The notes beneath the pieces were generated by a model. The model was not told the DNA's origin. It did not search any database and worked only from the letters and a program-made list of their open reading frames with translations. 64,000 bases of DNA from Ashinkailepas kermadecensis (taxonomy: Eukaryota > Arthropoda > Thecostraca > Neolepadidae): the NCBI GenBank assembly GCA_034440615.1, contig JAOTOM010004669.1, positions 1 through 64,000 of the forward strand. The letters run 5' to 3'. Shown one piece after another: positions 24,421 through 34,892 of the stretch; within the stretch, counting starts at the first letter, position 1; every line of letters begins with the position of its first letter. The position numbers and the translations under genes were made by a program.

Positions 24421-24789
24421 CATGGAGCTAGGGGTTAGTTTTTTTGTAGATCTCCATCGGTCATCATCCACCATCTGGAAAAGCCCCACTTATGAAGTAA
24501 ACCTTTTGTGATGCCCACTTTTGCAAAGCTGCTAATCCTGCATGCAAGCCTGCCCAATGTCACATTTTTAGCATGGATGTTGAGACAGATCGGTATATAG
24601 GTAGCTACAAAGTCCCTACCTTGCTAAGGCATAGGCATGTGTAGTATATACCATGTGCCAGGTGTGCTCTATGCCATACCAATGCTGCCGAAATTCATAT
24701 TGGGATCTATGAATATTAACTGGAAAGAATGGCATAAAACACAATTATCTCCAAACGTTGAGCTGTGATCCACTCAGAAGTATCGGTTC
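24421..24789. other. Anonymous sequence
   Basis: No recognisable feature. Confidence 0.35.
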
Positions 24790-25302
24790 TAGGTACACTC
24801 GGTTTCGGTGGGATGTTTGGGGGTACCCTTAGCATGGCTGGCTCACTAGGAACGTAGGCTGTGACGCTGCACACCAAAAATTACTGGTAGGCTGCGCCGT
24901 TTCACAGTTATGAGTTGCATGACAGTCTACCAGCTTCGCCACCGGCCAGCGTCCGAGCCATAGGAATTCGCGTTTGTGGTCGTCACGCGAACATTTGCAC
25001 TGCAGCCATGCAGTGGTAAACACGGGTCTTCCCTGTTCCCGCCTTGCATTCCTCTGTCGGCGAAACAACATTGGCAGTTAAACGAGCAGGTTACTGGACT
25101 TCTGTCGATAAGCAACAATTGATAGCTGCGGATTTCTGACTGCAGCAACACAGAATGAGCAGGAAAGGTTGGAAAAAGCTCAGTTGCAAAGATGTAGCGA
25201 AAGGAGATGGGAGGTTTATGATGTCAATGAAGTATTCTCTGGCCCCAAAATAATAATAGAATGTCCAACATTTATACGTTTTAGAAATGTAGTTCGAACT
25301 GT

Positions 25303-25602
25303 TGCTGGGGTGGCTTTATGAACCAGGATCCAATTGCTAAGAAGAGCTGGTTTCGTGAACCCTGGCCATGATTCCATGAATTACAGTTTTACTGTCTAAA
25401 TTTGGCAAAGCGCTTCACGTGCCGTCAATACACCGACACGACGACCCAGGCAGCTCGCTCTCGACCTTATCGTGCCAATTGCCAACTGACCCTCCCAGCC
25501 GGGGACTAAAAGCGAGCACGCGAAGCGATTCAAACCTAGCATTGCCAGGACAGCGGAGACGGGTGCACGACAGCGATCTAGCCAACTAAGCTACCGGGGC
25601 GG
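25303..25602 (-). mobile_element. tRNA-derived SINE, family B, copy 2 (left palindrome arm)
   Basis: On the minus strand it starts GCCCCGGTAGCTTAGTTGGC with box A, then a box B-like GTTTGAATCGC, then the family body and the GAACCAGG/CCAGGGTTC 3' region. It is the mirror image of the copy at 26121-26410. Confidence 0.88.
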
Positions 25603-26120
25603 CAAGCCACAGGGAGGCACCTGCTTGCTTAATTAAGATTCATTGGCAAGTCAATTAGTTACTTGATTAAATTGCATCTACTTCATTTAGAATCACATGT
25701 TTTAGGGCGCAAGGAATGTGTTCCATGATATCATATTATTTATTGCATATGTTGTGCACTGTACTGCAAGCGACATATTCAGAATTCCGTGGGGATAAAG
25801 TATTTCTTCACGCTGATACCATCCAACTATTTTACCATACAAAGATTTTACTATATATTGCTTCATATAAAGTAAAATATTTGTATGGTAAAATAGTTGG
25901 ATGGCATCAGCGTGAAGAAATACTTTATTCCCACGGAATTCTGAATATGTCGCTTGCAGTACAGTGCACAACATATGCAATAAATAATATGATATCATGC
26001 AACACATTCCTTGCGCCCTAAAACATGTGATTCTCAATGAAGTAGATGCAATTTAATTAAGTAACTAATTGACTTGTCAATGAATCTGAATTAAGCAAGC
26101 AAGTGCCTCCCTGTGACTTG

Positions 26121-26410
26121 CCGCCCCGGTAGCTTAGTTGGCTAGAGCGCTGTCGTGCACCCGGCTCCGCTGTCCCGGCAATGCTGGCTTCGAGTCGCTT
26201 CGCGTGCTCGCTTTTAGTCCCCGGCTGGGAGGGTCAGTTGGCAATTGGCACGATGAGGTCGAGAGCGAGCTGCCTGGGTCGTCGTGTCGGTGTATTGACG
26301 GCACGTGAAGCGCTTTGCCAAATTTAGACTAAAACTGCAATTCATGGAATCATGGCCAGGGTTCACGAAACCAGCTCTTCTTAGCAATTGAATCCTGGTT
26401 CATAAAGTCA
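26121..26410 (+). mobile_element. tRNA-derived SINE, family B, copy 3 (right palindrome arm)
   Basis: The head is GCCCCGGTAGCTTAGTTGGC with box B-like GCTTCGAGTCGC. The body contains CCCCGGCTGGGAGGGTCAGT. It shares with copy 2 features that copy 1 lacks, as expected if copies 2 and 3 arose by inverted duplication of one insertion. Confidence 0.88.
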
Positions 26411-26703
26411 TAAAGTTCATAATGTTGTTTCGCCGACAGGGGAATGCAAGGCGGGAACAGGGAAGACCCGTGTTTACCACTGCATGGCTGCAGGGCAAAT
26501 GGTCGCGTGACGACCACAAACGCGAATTCCTATGGCTCGGACGCTGGCCGGTGGCGAAGCTGGTAGACTGTCATGCAACTCATAACTGTGAAACGGCGCA
26601 GCCTACCAGTAATTTTTGGTGTGCAGCGTCACAGCCTACGTTCCTAGTGAGCCAGCCATGCTAAGGGTACCCCCGAACATCCCACCGAAACCGAGTGTAC
26701 CTA

Positions 26704-27751
26704 CCAGCCTGAATGAGCCAGCACACGGCCACCCCATGTTCTGTCGCCGGCGAAACACCTCTTCGGTGTCGTCGGAGCCCTCTGTTCATGGCCATAGCTA
26801 GCTATAACTCCCAGTGGTTCTCATGGAGTAAAAGCCCATCCATGTGATATGCACGGCTATATAACACCATTCGACACAAAATCAACTACCCGAATGCAAT
26901 GTTGTTCGGCCTGCAACTCCGCGTTCACGACAAAAAAAAAGCTCAGTGGGTGTGTTGATTCCTTTCTGTAGTATTTTTCAGACTTTCTGGCAATTAGTGC
27001 TGCGCTATGCTCTCAGTCTTCGCTGAATCTGGAGCTTTATGAAGGAAAAATCCTTCCGTTGCGTTGATTACGAGGAGTCTGTTTTCGTGGCACATATTTT
27101 TTTCCTATCTACTTTACGAAACCCGATTGAGTAGAATTATAAAAACATGCCAGCGGAGGGATTTTTGTCCATGAAACTCGTATCAGTTCATTTTTTTTGG
27201 GTTGAAGGGAAGCTCTCGGCCTTAAGCTTCGCTCATAGTTAGTAGCAGAAAGTAGCAAGTGATTATTGGGGATATAAATGGCTGCCAACTTACACCATTA
27301 TTTAAATAACTCAAGGTATTCTTTTTTGTTACCGTTAGAGTGCATACTTGGGAACGATGCATAGCCAACACACCCAAAAGCGTTGCTTCATTTATTTGTG
27401 CACCATTCACAAACTTGAGGGGTGGGGAGTACCCCTCTTTTGAAAGCTGGAAAAGCAGCTTTCCTGTCTCTTCCCTCTTCCCCCGAATCTTCCGCCACTG
27501 GAGACGATAAAATCGCAGGAGCAAAGGATTATATGAAAAAGATTTAGGAGCAAGGGATAAAACAGGATACAGGATGCCGGGAAAAAAATTGCATGAAGAA
27601 GATTGTACGAACAACTCACAATTTTCAGAAACAATCAGGATACTCATAGCTTTCACCTTCTTTTAAACAATAGCGCATCTATGCGCAGGTTAAGCCCAAT
27701 AGATACCCCATCGCTTAGGAACATCAACTGGGAGTACATACATTTCAGTTA
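26704..27751. other. Anonymous sequence
   Basis: No frame has recognisable similarity. The sequence is AT-rich with short homopolymer runs. Confidence 0.4.
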
Positions 27752-27760
27752 TATAGGCCA

Positions 27761-27830
27761 TTGATTGATTGATTGATTATTTGGGCTTAGGGGCGCCTCA
27801 ACTGTTACTGGCACTACCGGCCCATTGTTC
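27761..27830 (-). mobile_element. Mini-retroposon C (70 bp)
   Basis: The insert is flanked by 9-bp direct repeats TATAGGCCA at 27752-27760 and 27831-27839. It shares TTATTTGGGCTTAGGGGCGC with mini-retroposon A, and its minus-strand tail is TCAA repeats. The partner strand of the hairpin stem is partly decayed (CCGGCCC in place of GCGCCC). Confidence 0.68.
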
Positions 27831-27839
27831 TATAGGCCA

Positions 27840-28404
27840 GGCATCGTCCATTGGCAAAGCGGTCTCCCAGAGTGAACAAAAATGGTAATCACCAAACCGT
27901 CGCTGAACGGGAAATGGAAACGACACGTACACACATTTGCACATCTATTGCACGTTTCAATCCAACCACGTACCCGTGGCGTTGCCCCGGCTTTGTCATA
28001 CTTCGGCGAAAGTTCAGCTGATTACAAACAAATCGACACTTTTGTCGTTTCTCGATAGTGTGAGTCGTTTCTCTTCCGACCCCGCGACTGGCATCGATGC
28101 GTCAGCGCCGAAACTGCACTGTGTCTTCAGCTGACTGACTGAATTCCGCCGTTGGGCACCCATCGCAAGCTGTGAAGCCTCGGCAAATGGCCATTCACAG
28201 ACAAATAAAACCGTGCCGCGGGTCCTCTGCAAATGGCCGTCGAAGGCAATTGAAGAGCGGATAGAATGGCAACATGGCCGAGTCGGGGCAGGCCGATATC
28301 ACGTGATCCGTGCCGCGCGCTACTGGTCGCCGATAGGATCGTGTAGGATATGCACTCTTGCCGAATGCGTCACGATCGCATGCAATTGGGCAGCAGGGAG
28401 GGAG
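27840..28404. other. Anonymous sequence
   Basis: No recognisable gene or repeat. Confidence 0.4.
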
Positions 28405-28418
28405 GAGGACAGGGATAG

Positions 28419-28579
28419 TGGTGGTTATTGGTTTTACGACACGTCGACCGTTGAGTCATGTAGTGTCGCCAATCTCTCACGCCGATTGGTCGCGGGCGAA
28501 CAGTAGCGACAGGTGAGACTCGAACCCACAATCCTTCGATTGTGAGACGGGCAACTTATCACCAGACTACTCGTCCCCT
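28419..28579 (-). mobile_element. tRNA-derived SINE, family A, copy 2
   Basis: The insert is flanked by perfect 14-bp direct repeats GAGGACAGGGATAG at 28405-28418 and 28580-28593. It aligns over its full length with the copy at 778-932. Box B is GTTCGAGTC (complement of 28517-28525); box A is mutated in this copy. The 3' domain has an intact stem: CGACAC (28437-28442) pairs with GTGTCG (28463-28468) across a 20-nt loop. Confidence 0.88.
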
Positions 28580-28593
28580 GAGGACAGGGATAG

Positions 28594-28879
28594 AACCGGA
28601 ACACCGATATGTCTGGTGGATCCACGCTGCGAATAAGAGCAATTCGCCCAAAATTGTTGAATCTAAAATAAGGATTTTCTTCCGAAACGTTAGTCTACTT
28701 TAGAGCAACGGCATATTTTGTACTTTACTAACAGCTCTGAAGGTCAAATACGCCCACATTCCACCGGTTCGTTTTGGAAATGCTTTGATCTGCCCCGGTT
28801 GGCCGTATGGGATGGAAATATTTGCACCTCCCCCAACGAATCTTGTCTATGAAGCTCGATAGATGGATCTGTTCATCAC
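28594..28879. other. Anonymous sequence
   Basis: No recognisable feature. Confidence 0.35.
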
Positions 28880-29110
28880 TACTAGCCCCGTGCAGGTGAG
28901 TCCCGTGATGATCAACCCTATGATGATCGCCTCTGCAATGGTGGGCTCTGTAATGCTGAATCATATGACGTTGGGTCCTGTAATGGTGCAAATGACGTTT
29001 GGCCATGTAATGGTGGATCCTATGACGGTGGATCCTACGACGGTGGACCCTATGGTGGTGAACCCAATGATTATTGGCTCTATGATCGCGGACCCTACGA
29101 TGTTGAATGC
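28880..29110. repeat. Degenerate 15-bp tandem repeat
   Basis: ATGACGGTGGATCCT-like units recur about 15 times with substitutions. The period is a multiple of 3, so frames stay open on both strands. Confidence 0.75.
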
Positions 29111-29151
29111 AGGATCCAACTTGGATCCAACCCTATGATGTTGAATACTGA

Positions 29152-29272
29152 GCCTCGTCTTCCACCGTAACAAGCCCACTCCCAGAGCCTCTCGTCACAG
29201 ACGCTCGTCTCGACGGCCTCGTCTTCCACCGTTACGGGTCCACTCCCAGAGTCTCTCATCACAAGACGTCCG
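29152..29272. repeat. Two tandem ~65-bp units
   Basis: CCTCGTCTTCCACCGT followed by CCACTCCCAGAG.CTCTC.TC occurs twice in succession. Confidence 0.8.
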
Positions 29273-29279
29273 CACGAGC

Positions 29280-31595
29280 TTGTGACGAATGATATTTGTA
29301 TGACAATGTTTCGCTTCGTGCCACCTCTTGTCCTATGTGGTCGTTTGACCATAGGACATCTGTCTCACGATCGTTGGTCATTCGGCCTTTTGTTCTGTAC
29401 TGGGTTCCGTCCAACTCAAATTGAGCCCTAAGACACAGACATGCCGAGCCAAACACAACTCAGAGAACGCACTCTGTCCATGCGGGAAGGAGCGTATTAC
29501 GTTGAGGGGGCTCATGTGGTTCATCTCGGGTCAATCCGCCTGTTCTGCTCGGACACACGTGTGCCGTCACTAGTGCACATTTGTGTTGATGGCTCGTCGT
29601 GGTCCCAGGTGGAACACTCGAGCGGGCATCGATGATTACAAGATAGTTAGTCCAGCTGTTGGGCGGGGAGACAAGGAATGGCATGAGCCGAAACGCCGAC
29701 TACTCGCAGCGCAGCGATTTATAGTGTACGCGGCGACTGAGAGAAGATTGAACTTGGTCCAGAACCTCCACCACACACCAGTGTATTGTATTGTTCAGTT
29801 GCGGGTGTGGTCTGCGCGACAGAGGTCAACTCAGTGCACTGTTCGGTGGACCGATACCGCGGCCGGGTGTATTTTTAGCGCCGACACCGTGTGCGCAGGG
29901 GGACGGGGCATCTGGAGGTCGGCCAACGGGCGGCGCGCTCTCTCTCGCTTCACTTCACGGCTGAGGACGCACGCTCCGTCGAATCTGCTTCCCTCCCCCC
30001 GCCCCCCGCCCGCTCCCCTTCGGCTGCGTGCAGACCGCTGGGCTATCGAGCGAGAGCAACCACTGCGGAGACGGCGGAGTGGGGGGGGGCGATTAGTTCC
30101 GTCTCCAGAGGCAGGGTGTTCCTGCGTGCGAAATACGGCCACTGAATCGATGACTTGTCAAAATGTCAGCACTCAGCTTGAATCCCACGTGAGTTAGCTG
30201 TGATTCAGGCGTGAAGCCTACGGACATGAGCGCCTATCTCCATGCTATCATCTGCCGATGATTCACAGAGCTTCATCAAAATTGTTTATTGATCTATGTT
30301 CTATGGTCTTATTGATCTATCCAGTCCACATCAACCAGCAAAGGCAAGTCAGTGTTTGATAAACAACTTGACGTAAGAGGTACCTTGAGGCTTGAATATG
30401 CTCAATTTAGATAGTTGTCAGCACAATAACTTCTACGGTGCGATAAAACTGGTTTGAAGAACACATTCTACCGAGTTCTTTTTTTCGCGCGAGGTGTAGG
30501 GTAACCGCTCATGTCATGTAGGAAGCAACTCTTCGGTGAACTTACCAGCGTTATCATCGCTGTTGTCATTCTACGTCTCGGAACTCATTCACAGACCTTG
30601 ACTATTCAAGAAATGCAGGAATATACAGGAATGCAGGAACCACGATATACCGAAGTACAGGGTATGCAAAAACACAGTGACGTCTCACGGTGCGTATTGG
30701 AAAAGGTGGAATGGGAGCACATAAACGTTGCCAAGGGCACTGCACAACAAAACGTTGACGGACTTGAATGGAAATAAAAGAAGAACCAGCTCTTCCAAAG
30801 AAATATCGGGGATGAGGGCAAAGGCGGTGCTGCAAGTCGTTGTCGAGTGGGACAAGCACTCTTGGCAGCAGTTAGTACAAATGTCAATATTGTGTTGTTC
30901 GTTGATGGGCTGCAGCTATACCCAGTGATGGTAAATCGCATCAGCGGCTTACTGTTCGGCAATACCAGGGCACATGTCTCACAGAGCATGACGTGGATTG
31001 GATATCTATATTGATTTTAAACTGGCTCGGATTACACTTCTGATTAGATATGGTTCATTGTATCACACCTATTCTGATTGGGCAACGTATTTGCTTGGAT
31101 TTTGTTTTCTAAACAGCACTGCAAACCAACTTTTTAAAAAAAACGGATAAAATGACAGGTCATGTTTTCTTGCTGGTGGTGCTAGTGCTGCTAGTGTTGA
31201 TGTACGCTTTAATATACAAAAGGGTGACAAAAACGCATTACACACCAAGAGAAAACAAAAGCAATTGATGATTCAGGGTAGATTTGGATATGCTAGCAGG
31301 AATCCTATATGGGCCGAATCAACCAATTCGAATGAATCCGCGTTATGGTCTAGTTCTGAGCCTCCTTCCCCTCAGACAATGCACGAACAAAAATCATACC
31401 CGCCCTAAATACCATCACATGTCTTATCCGCCGGCAATACTAACCAAGCCGAATGCTTTTTGCTACATACAACACGTAACAAAATGAGTTACCAGACGTC
31501 GCTTATTAGTGGCATCTCGAGAAGTTCCACGTCGGCTACCAAAAAGGTGATAGCCAGCGTAGAAGTTGAACCCAGCTTACCTCGACCTAGTGTGT
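29280..31595. other. Anonymous sequence with CpG-rich patch at 29850-30130
   Basis: The CpG-rich patch has overlapping frames on both strands and a GTGAGT donor-like site at 30189. It might include a 5' exon, but nothing ties it to a protein. The remainder is anonymous and AT-rich. Confidence 0.35.
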
Positions 31596-31599
31596 AACC

Positions 31600-31842
31600 C
31601 GGCCAAATAGTATGTTGTGCTGGCACAAAGTTCCTCATTGTTTCCCTGGCCAAATTGTGCAGCGTGCCTCATTGTACCTGTGGCCAAATGGTAAATTGTA
31701 CTGGCACAACGTGCCTCACTGCGCCTCTGGCCAAATGGTAAATTGTACTGGCACAACATGCCTCACTGCGCCTCTGGCCAATTGGTACATTGTACTGGCA
31801 CAACGTGCCTAATTGTGCCTCTGGCCAATTGGTGCATTGTGT
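31600..31842. repeat. 47-bp minisatellite, ~5 copies
   Basis: Each unit has CTGGCCAAATGGTAAATTGT then ACTGGCACAACGTGCCTCA. Later units shift to GGCCAATTGG. Confidence 0.92.
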
Positions 31843-31992
31843 CATTGATTCGACTGTGCTTTAGAACATGGCAATATGTTCGATTCGTCTAGCGTAGAGT
31901 TTTCATTTTGCTCTCAGGCTGGCGAGCTGTCATATGAGGCCACATCCAGGATTATTACAAAGTACAAATATAACCCTGGTGGTGACTGACCC

Positions 31993-32151
31993 ACCCTACC
32001 TGTCCAGCACCAACCCTGTACGGCGGTGGTGACCGAATCGCCAGGAGTCCAGTACCGACCCATCAGGAGTCCAGTACCCGCCCTGTACGGCAGTGGTGAC
32101 CGACTCGCCGGGAGTCCAGTACCCACCCTGCACGTGGACGGTGACGGACTC
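31993..32151 (-). repeat. ~45-bp tandem repeat spanning the Ig exon 5' splice site
   Basis: Read on the minus strand, the last ~25 bases of the Ig exon and the first ~20 bases of its intron (32107-32151) are repeated downstream at about 32062-32106 and, more degenerate, at 31993-32061. Each unit has GTCACC, a TACAGGG/GCAGGG donor context and TACTGGACTCC. Up to three donor-like sites therefore lie in a row. Confidence 0.75.
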
Positions 32152-32435
32152 GGCGCTGGGCGCATTGTTGACGGAGCACACGTAGACGCCGGCGTCGGCC
32201 GCGGTGGCCGGCGAGATGCGCAGCTCGAAGGTGGGCAGCACCAGCCGGACGCGGCCCTGCGACTCTGGCGTGACGCTGCCGTCACGCCGGAACTGGGCGA
32301 CCGTGACGGGCGCGTGGCCCGAGCCGCAGCCGCGACACGACCAGGTCACCATCAGCGGGTCGCTGACCTCCGAGTGCCGCGGGCAGCTCAGCGTCAGGTT
32401 GGCGCCGGCGAACACCGAGTGCACGTGGTCTTCGG
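32127..32435 (-). CDS. Immunoglobulin-domain exon (partial host gene)
   Basis: This is a 309-nt minus-strand exon encoding about 103 residues of one Ig (V/I-set-like) domain. It would be part of a cell-surface or secreted adhesion or recognition protein. Visible landmarks are the B-strand Cys in LTLSCPRHS, a Trp in MVTWSC about 13 residues later, the RVRLV strand, FELRISPATAADAGVYVCSV with the D-x-G-x-Y-x-C motif, and a G-strand ESVTVHV. Two extra Cys (WSCRGC) could form a second disulfide. The acceptor is TTCCAG (complement of 32436-32441) after a pyrimidine-containing tract. The donor is GTGGGT (complement of 32121-32126). Both introns are phase 1, the standard arrangement for Ig exons. Neighbouring exons were not found in the window. 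The gene cannot be named. Confidence 0.82.
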
Positions 32436-32482
32436 CTGGAACGGAGCAGGCGGGCGTCAGTCGTCGCCAGACGCGCAGCACG

Positions 32483-32815
32483 TCAGTCCGCGTCCTGCCC
32501 GCTGCAGTCCACGTCCGTCCGCGTCCTGCCCGCTGCAGTCCACGTCCGTCCGCGTCCTGCCCGCTGCAGTCCACGTCCGTCCGCGTCCTGCTCGCTGCAG
32601 TCCACGTCCGTCCGCGTCCTGACCGCTACAGTCCACGTCCGTCCACGTCCGTCCGCGTCCTGCCCGCTGCAGTCCACGTCCGTCCGCGTCCTGCTCGCTG
32701 CAGTCCACGTCCGTCCGCGTCCTGACCGCTACAGTCCACGTCCGTCCACGTCAGTCCGCGTCCTGCCCGCTGCAGTCCACGTCAGTCCACGTTAGTCCAC
32801 GTCCTGCCCGCTGCA
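32483..32815. repeat. 31-bp intronic minisatellite next to the Ig exon acceptor
   Basis: About ten units of TCCTGCCCGCTGCAGTCCAC then GTCCGTCCGCG begin only about 45 bp upstream (in gene sense) of the Ig exon acceptor. Some units carry an extra GTCCAC step. The array lies in the intron preceding the Ig exon. Confidence 0.95.
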
Positions 32816-32987
32816 CTGCGCGCTGTACACCGGACGTCCAACCGGCACTCGAACTCAGTCCAGCGATCGGTACTTTGGTGCGCGGCTGACCAGTGGACGT
32901 CGGACGCGCACAATGTGGCGTATCTCGACAGCTGTCCATGATTGAGAAATGGATAATTTGGTGCGGGCCATGGCAGGCAGTTTCATT
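32816..32987. other. Anonymous intronic sequence
   Basis: No recognisable exon. Confidence 0.35.
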
Positions 32988-33238
32988 CTGGAGGTGTGTA
33001 CCACATACGAAAGCGGAAGAGGTTCTGGAGATTTGTACCGTACAGGGATGACAACGATATTCTAGATAGTTGTACCACATATGGACGAGGACGGGAGACT
33101 AGAGATTTGTACCACATAGGGACGCTGAAGAGAGCCTGGATATTTGCACCACATAGGTACGTGGAAGAGGGTCTGGAGATTTGTACCGCATAGAGATGTG
33201 GAAGAGAGTCTGGAGATTTGTACCACATCGGGACAGAG
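32988..33238. repeat. ~37-bp minisatellite, ~6.5 copies
   Basis: Units run TGGAGATTTGTACC.CATAG then a variable purine-rich GA.G.GGAAGAG spacer. Confidence 0.9.
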
Positions 33239-33239
33239 A

Positions 33240-34199
33240 AATTCCTTCACTGATGTGTCTCGAGAAGACTTCGTGAATGATGAACTGATAACAAGTTTAT
33301 AAACTGAGAAACATTCGGATAGATCAGCATTTCAAATGCTAGATATGCCTGACACGAATTATTGGACGCCCTTAGTCAACATCATTTCTGATTTAGTTTA
33401 TTGCTTTATTGCATCGCCAAGAAACACACCGTCCTGAGACGAAATACCGACAGGCGGTTGGCACAGAGACCTTGCGGAGTCACGAGCCTGGCGCTTCCTC
33501 AGGTGGCTGCCGGTGTTCCTTTTTCCAGCAATATAAGGCGTTGAAATTCGTTCTCATATGCAGTTTGGCGGCAGCGTGATATCCGTCGGCCGACAGACGG
33601 GCACCGGACGGGACGCCGGCACCGGTATTGCCAACACCAGGCCCCGGGGCCGGGGACGGGGCCGTTGACGGGGACGGGGACGGAGCCGAGGCGCCAGATG
33701 GCGCGTGAGTGACGCTCCCCGCGCCAGCTGAGGGGGTGCGCCATCATTCGTCACGCGCGTCGATAAGCGGCCGGGCCATCCGGCGACGGTCCGTCGTTCC
33801 AGACGCTGATTGCGCATGTCGTGCCTGGTCGCTTGGCAGGGACACACCAGCGGCAGCCGCGCTCCCACCACAGCACTGCCGCCCAGCGGAGGTGGACACC
33901 AGCACTAAGACCCAATCACGTATTGATTTACCGCTTTGTAGACTGGTGCAAAACACCAATTAGGGCATCACGTCGACTTGTATATCTACTGACAATCAAA
34001 AATGCTCGAATGAGCTAACTTAGTGTAAAGCTCAGCTTCTGATTTAAAATGATAGTGAGTTTTGTCGATGTTCTCCTGTACCTTAAAAATTAAAATGCCG
34101 GTCTCGTTTTTTTGGGATTGAAAAGCATGGGAATGCTGTAGAAGCCGAACGATATTCACGCACCTTGTTGTTCATAATTACCTACAATATCGATTTGTA
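33240..34199. other. Anonymous sequence with CpG-rich part (33560-33900)
   Basis: The CpG-rich part contains a GGGGCCGGGGACGG-type run but no frame with recognisable similarity. It becomes AT-rich after 33950. Confidence 0.35.
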
Positions 34200-34556
<357 letters not shown>

Positions 34557-34588
34557 AGTGTGTACTAGTTAAGATGGAATGACAACTT

Positions 34589-34844
34589 GTGAAAACACAG
34601 AGCAATGGGAGCATAGCTTTATTAGCAACGTTTCGACTCACACCTTCCTCAAGCTATGGACAATTTACAGGCATGACGGTATTTAGCACTTGTCTTTTTC
34701 TTCTTTTGTTTTCTTCTTTTTTCTTTCTCCTCTTCTTTCTTTTCCCTTTACTTTTTTCCCTCTCTTACTTCCAACTTCGAACACAGGTCACGAGACATCA
34801 GCCGAAACGTTGTTAATAAAGCTATGCTCCCATTGCTCTGTTTT

Positions 34845-34847
<3 letters not shown>
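34589..34847. repeat. Inverted repeat with Penelope-like terminal motif
   Basis: The arms 34589-34635 and 34803-34847 are inverted copies (about 45 bp, few differences). They contain CGAAACGTTG(C/T)TAATAAAGC and AGCAATGGGAGCATAGC. AT-repeat tracts abut both outer sides. The CGAAACGTTG..TAATAAA phrase is reminiscent of sequences at the ends of Penelope-like elements. No protein-coding part is present. Confidence 0.6.

Positions 34848-34853
<6 letters not shown>

Positions 34854-34891
<38 letters not shown>
34854..34891. repeat. Short AT microsatellite
   Basis: A run of TA dinucleotides directly follows the right inverted-repeat arm. Confidence 0.95.

Positions 34892-34892
<1 letters not shown>

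Larger units (their letters stand above)
24790..26703. repeat. 1.9-kb giant palindrome containing head-to-head SINEs
   Basis: The outer ends are TAGGTACACTCGG (24790) and its complement ending at 26703. Arms are continuous through an 80-codon outer segment, a family B SINE and about 260 bp of inner sequence, meeting near 25862 with almost no spacer. The arms differ at few positions. The main asymmetry is about 225 bp (25073-25298) present only on the left. Paired short frames of near-identical sequence on opposite strands are by-products. No terminal target duplication or transposase was seen. Confidence 0.92.

Noticed and set aside
24829..25071. Conserved 80-codon gene (near-identical copy at 26422-26664)
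   Set aside because: Identity is explained by the palindrome arms, not by selection; no family resemblance.
26121..26195. Functional tRNA gene
   Set aside because: It is the head of a 300-bp SINE that is repeated elsewhere; the cloverleaf is imperfect and the sequence continues into the SINE body.
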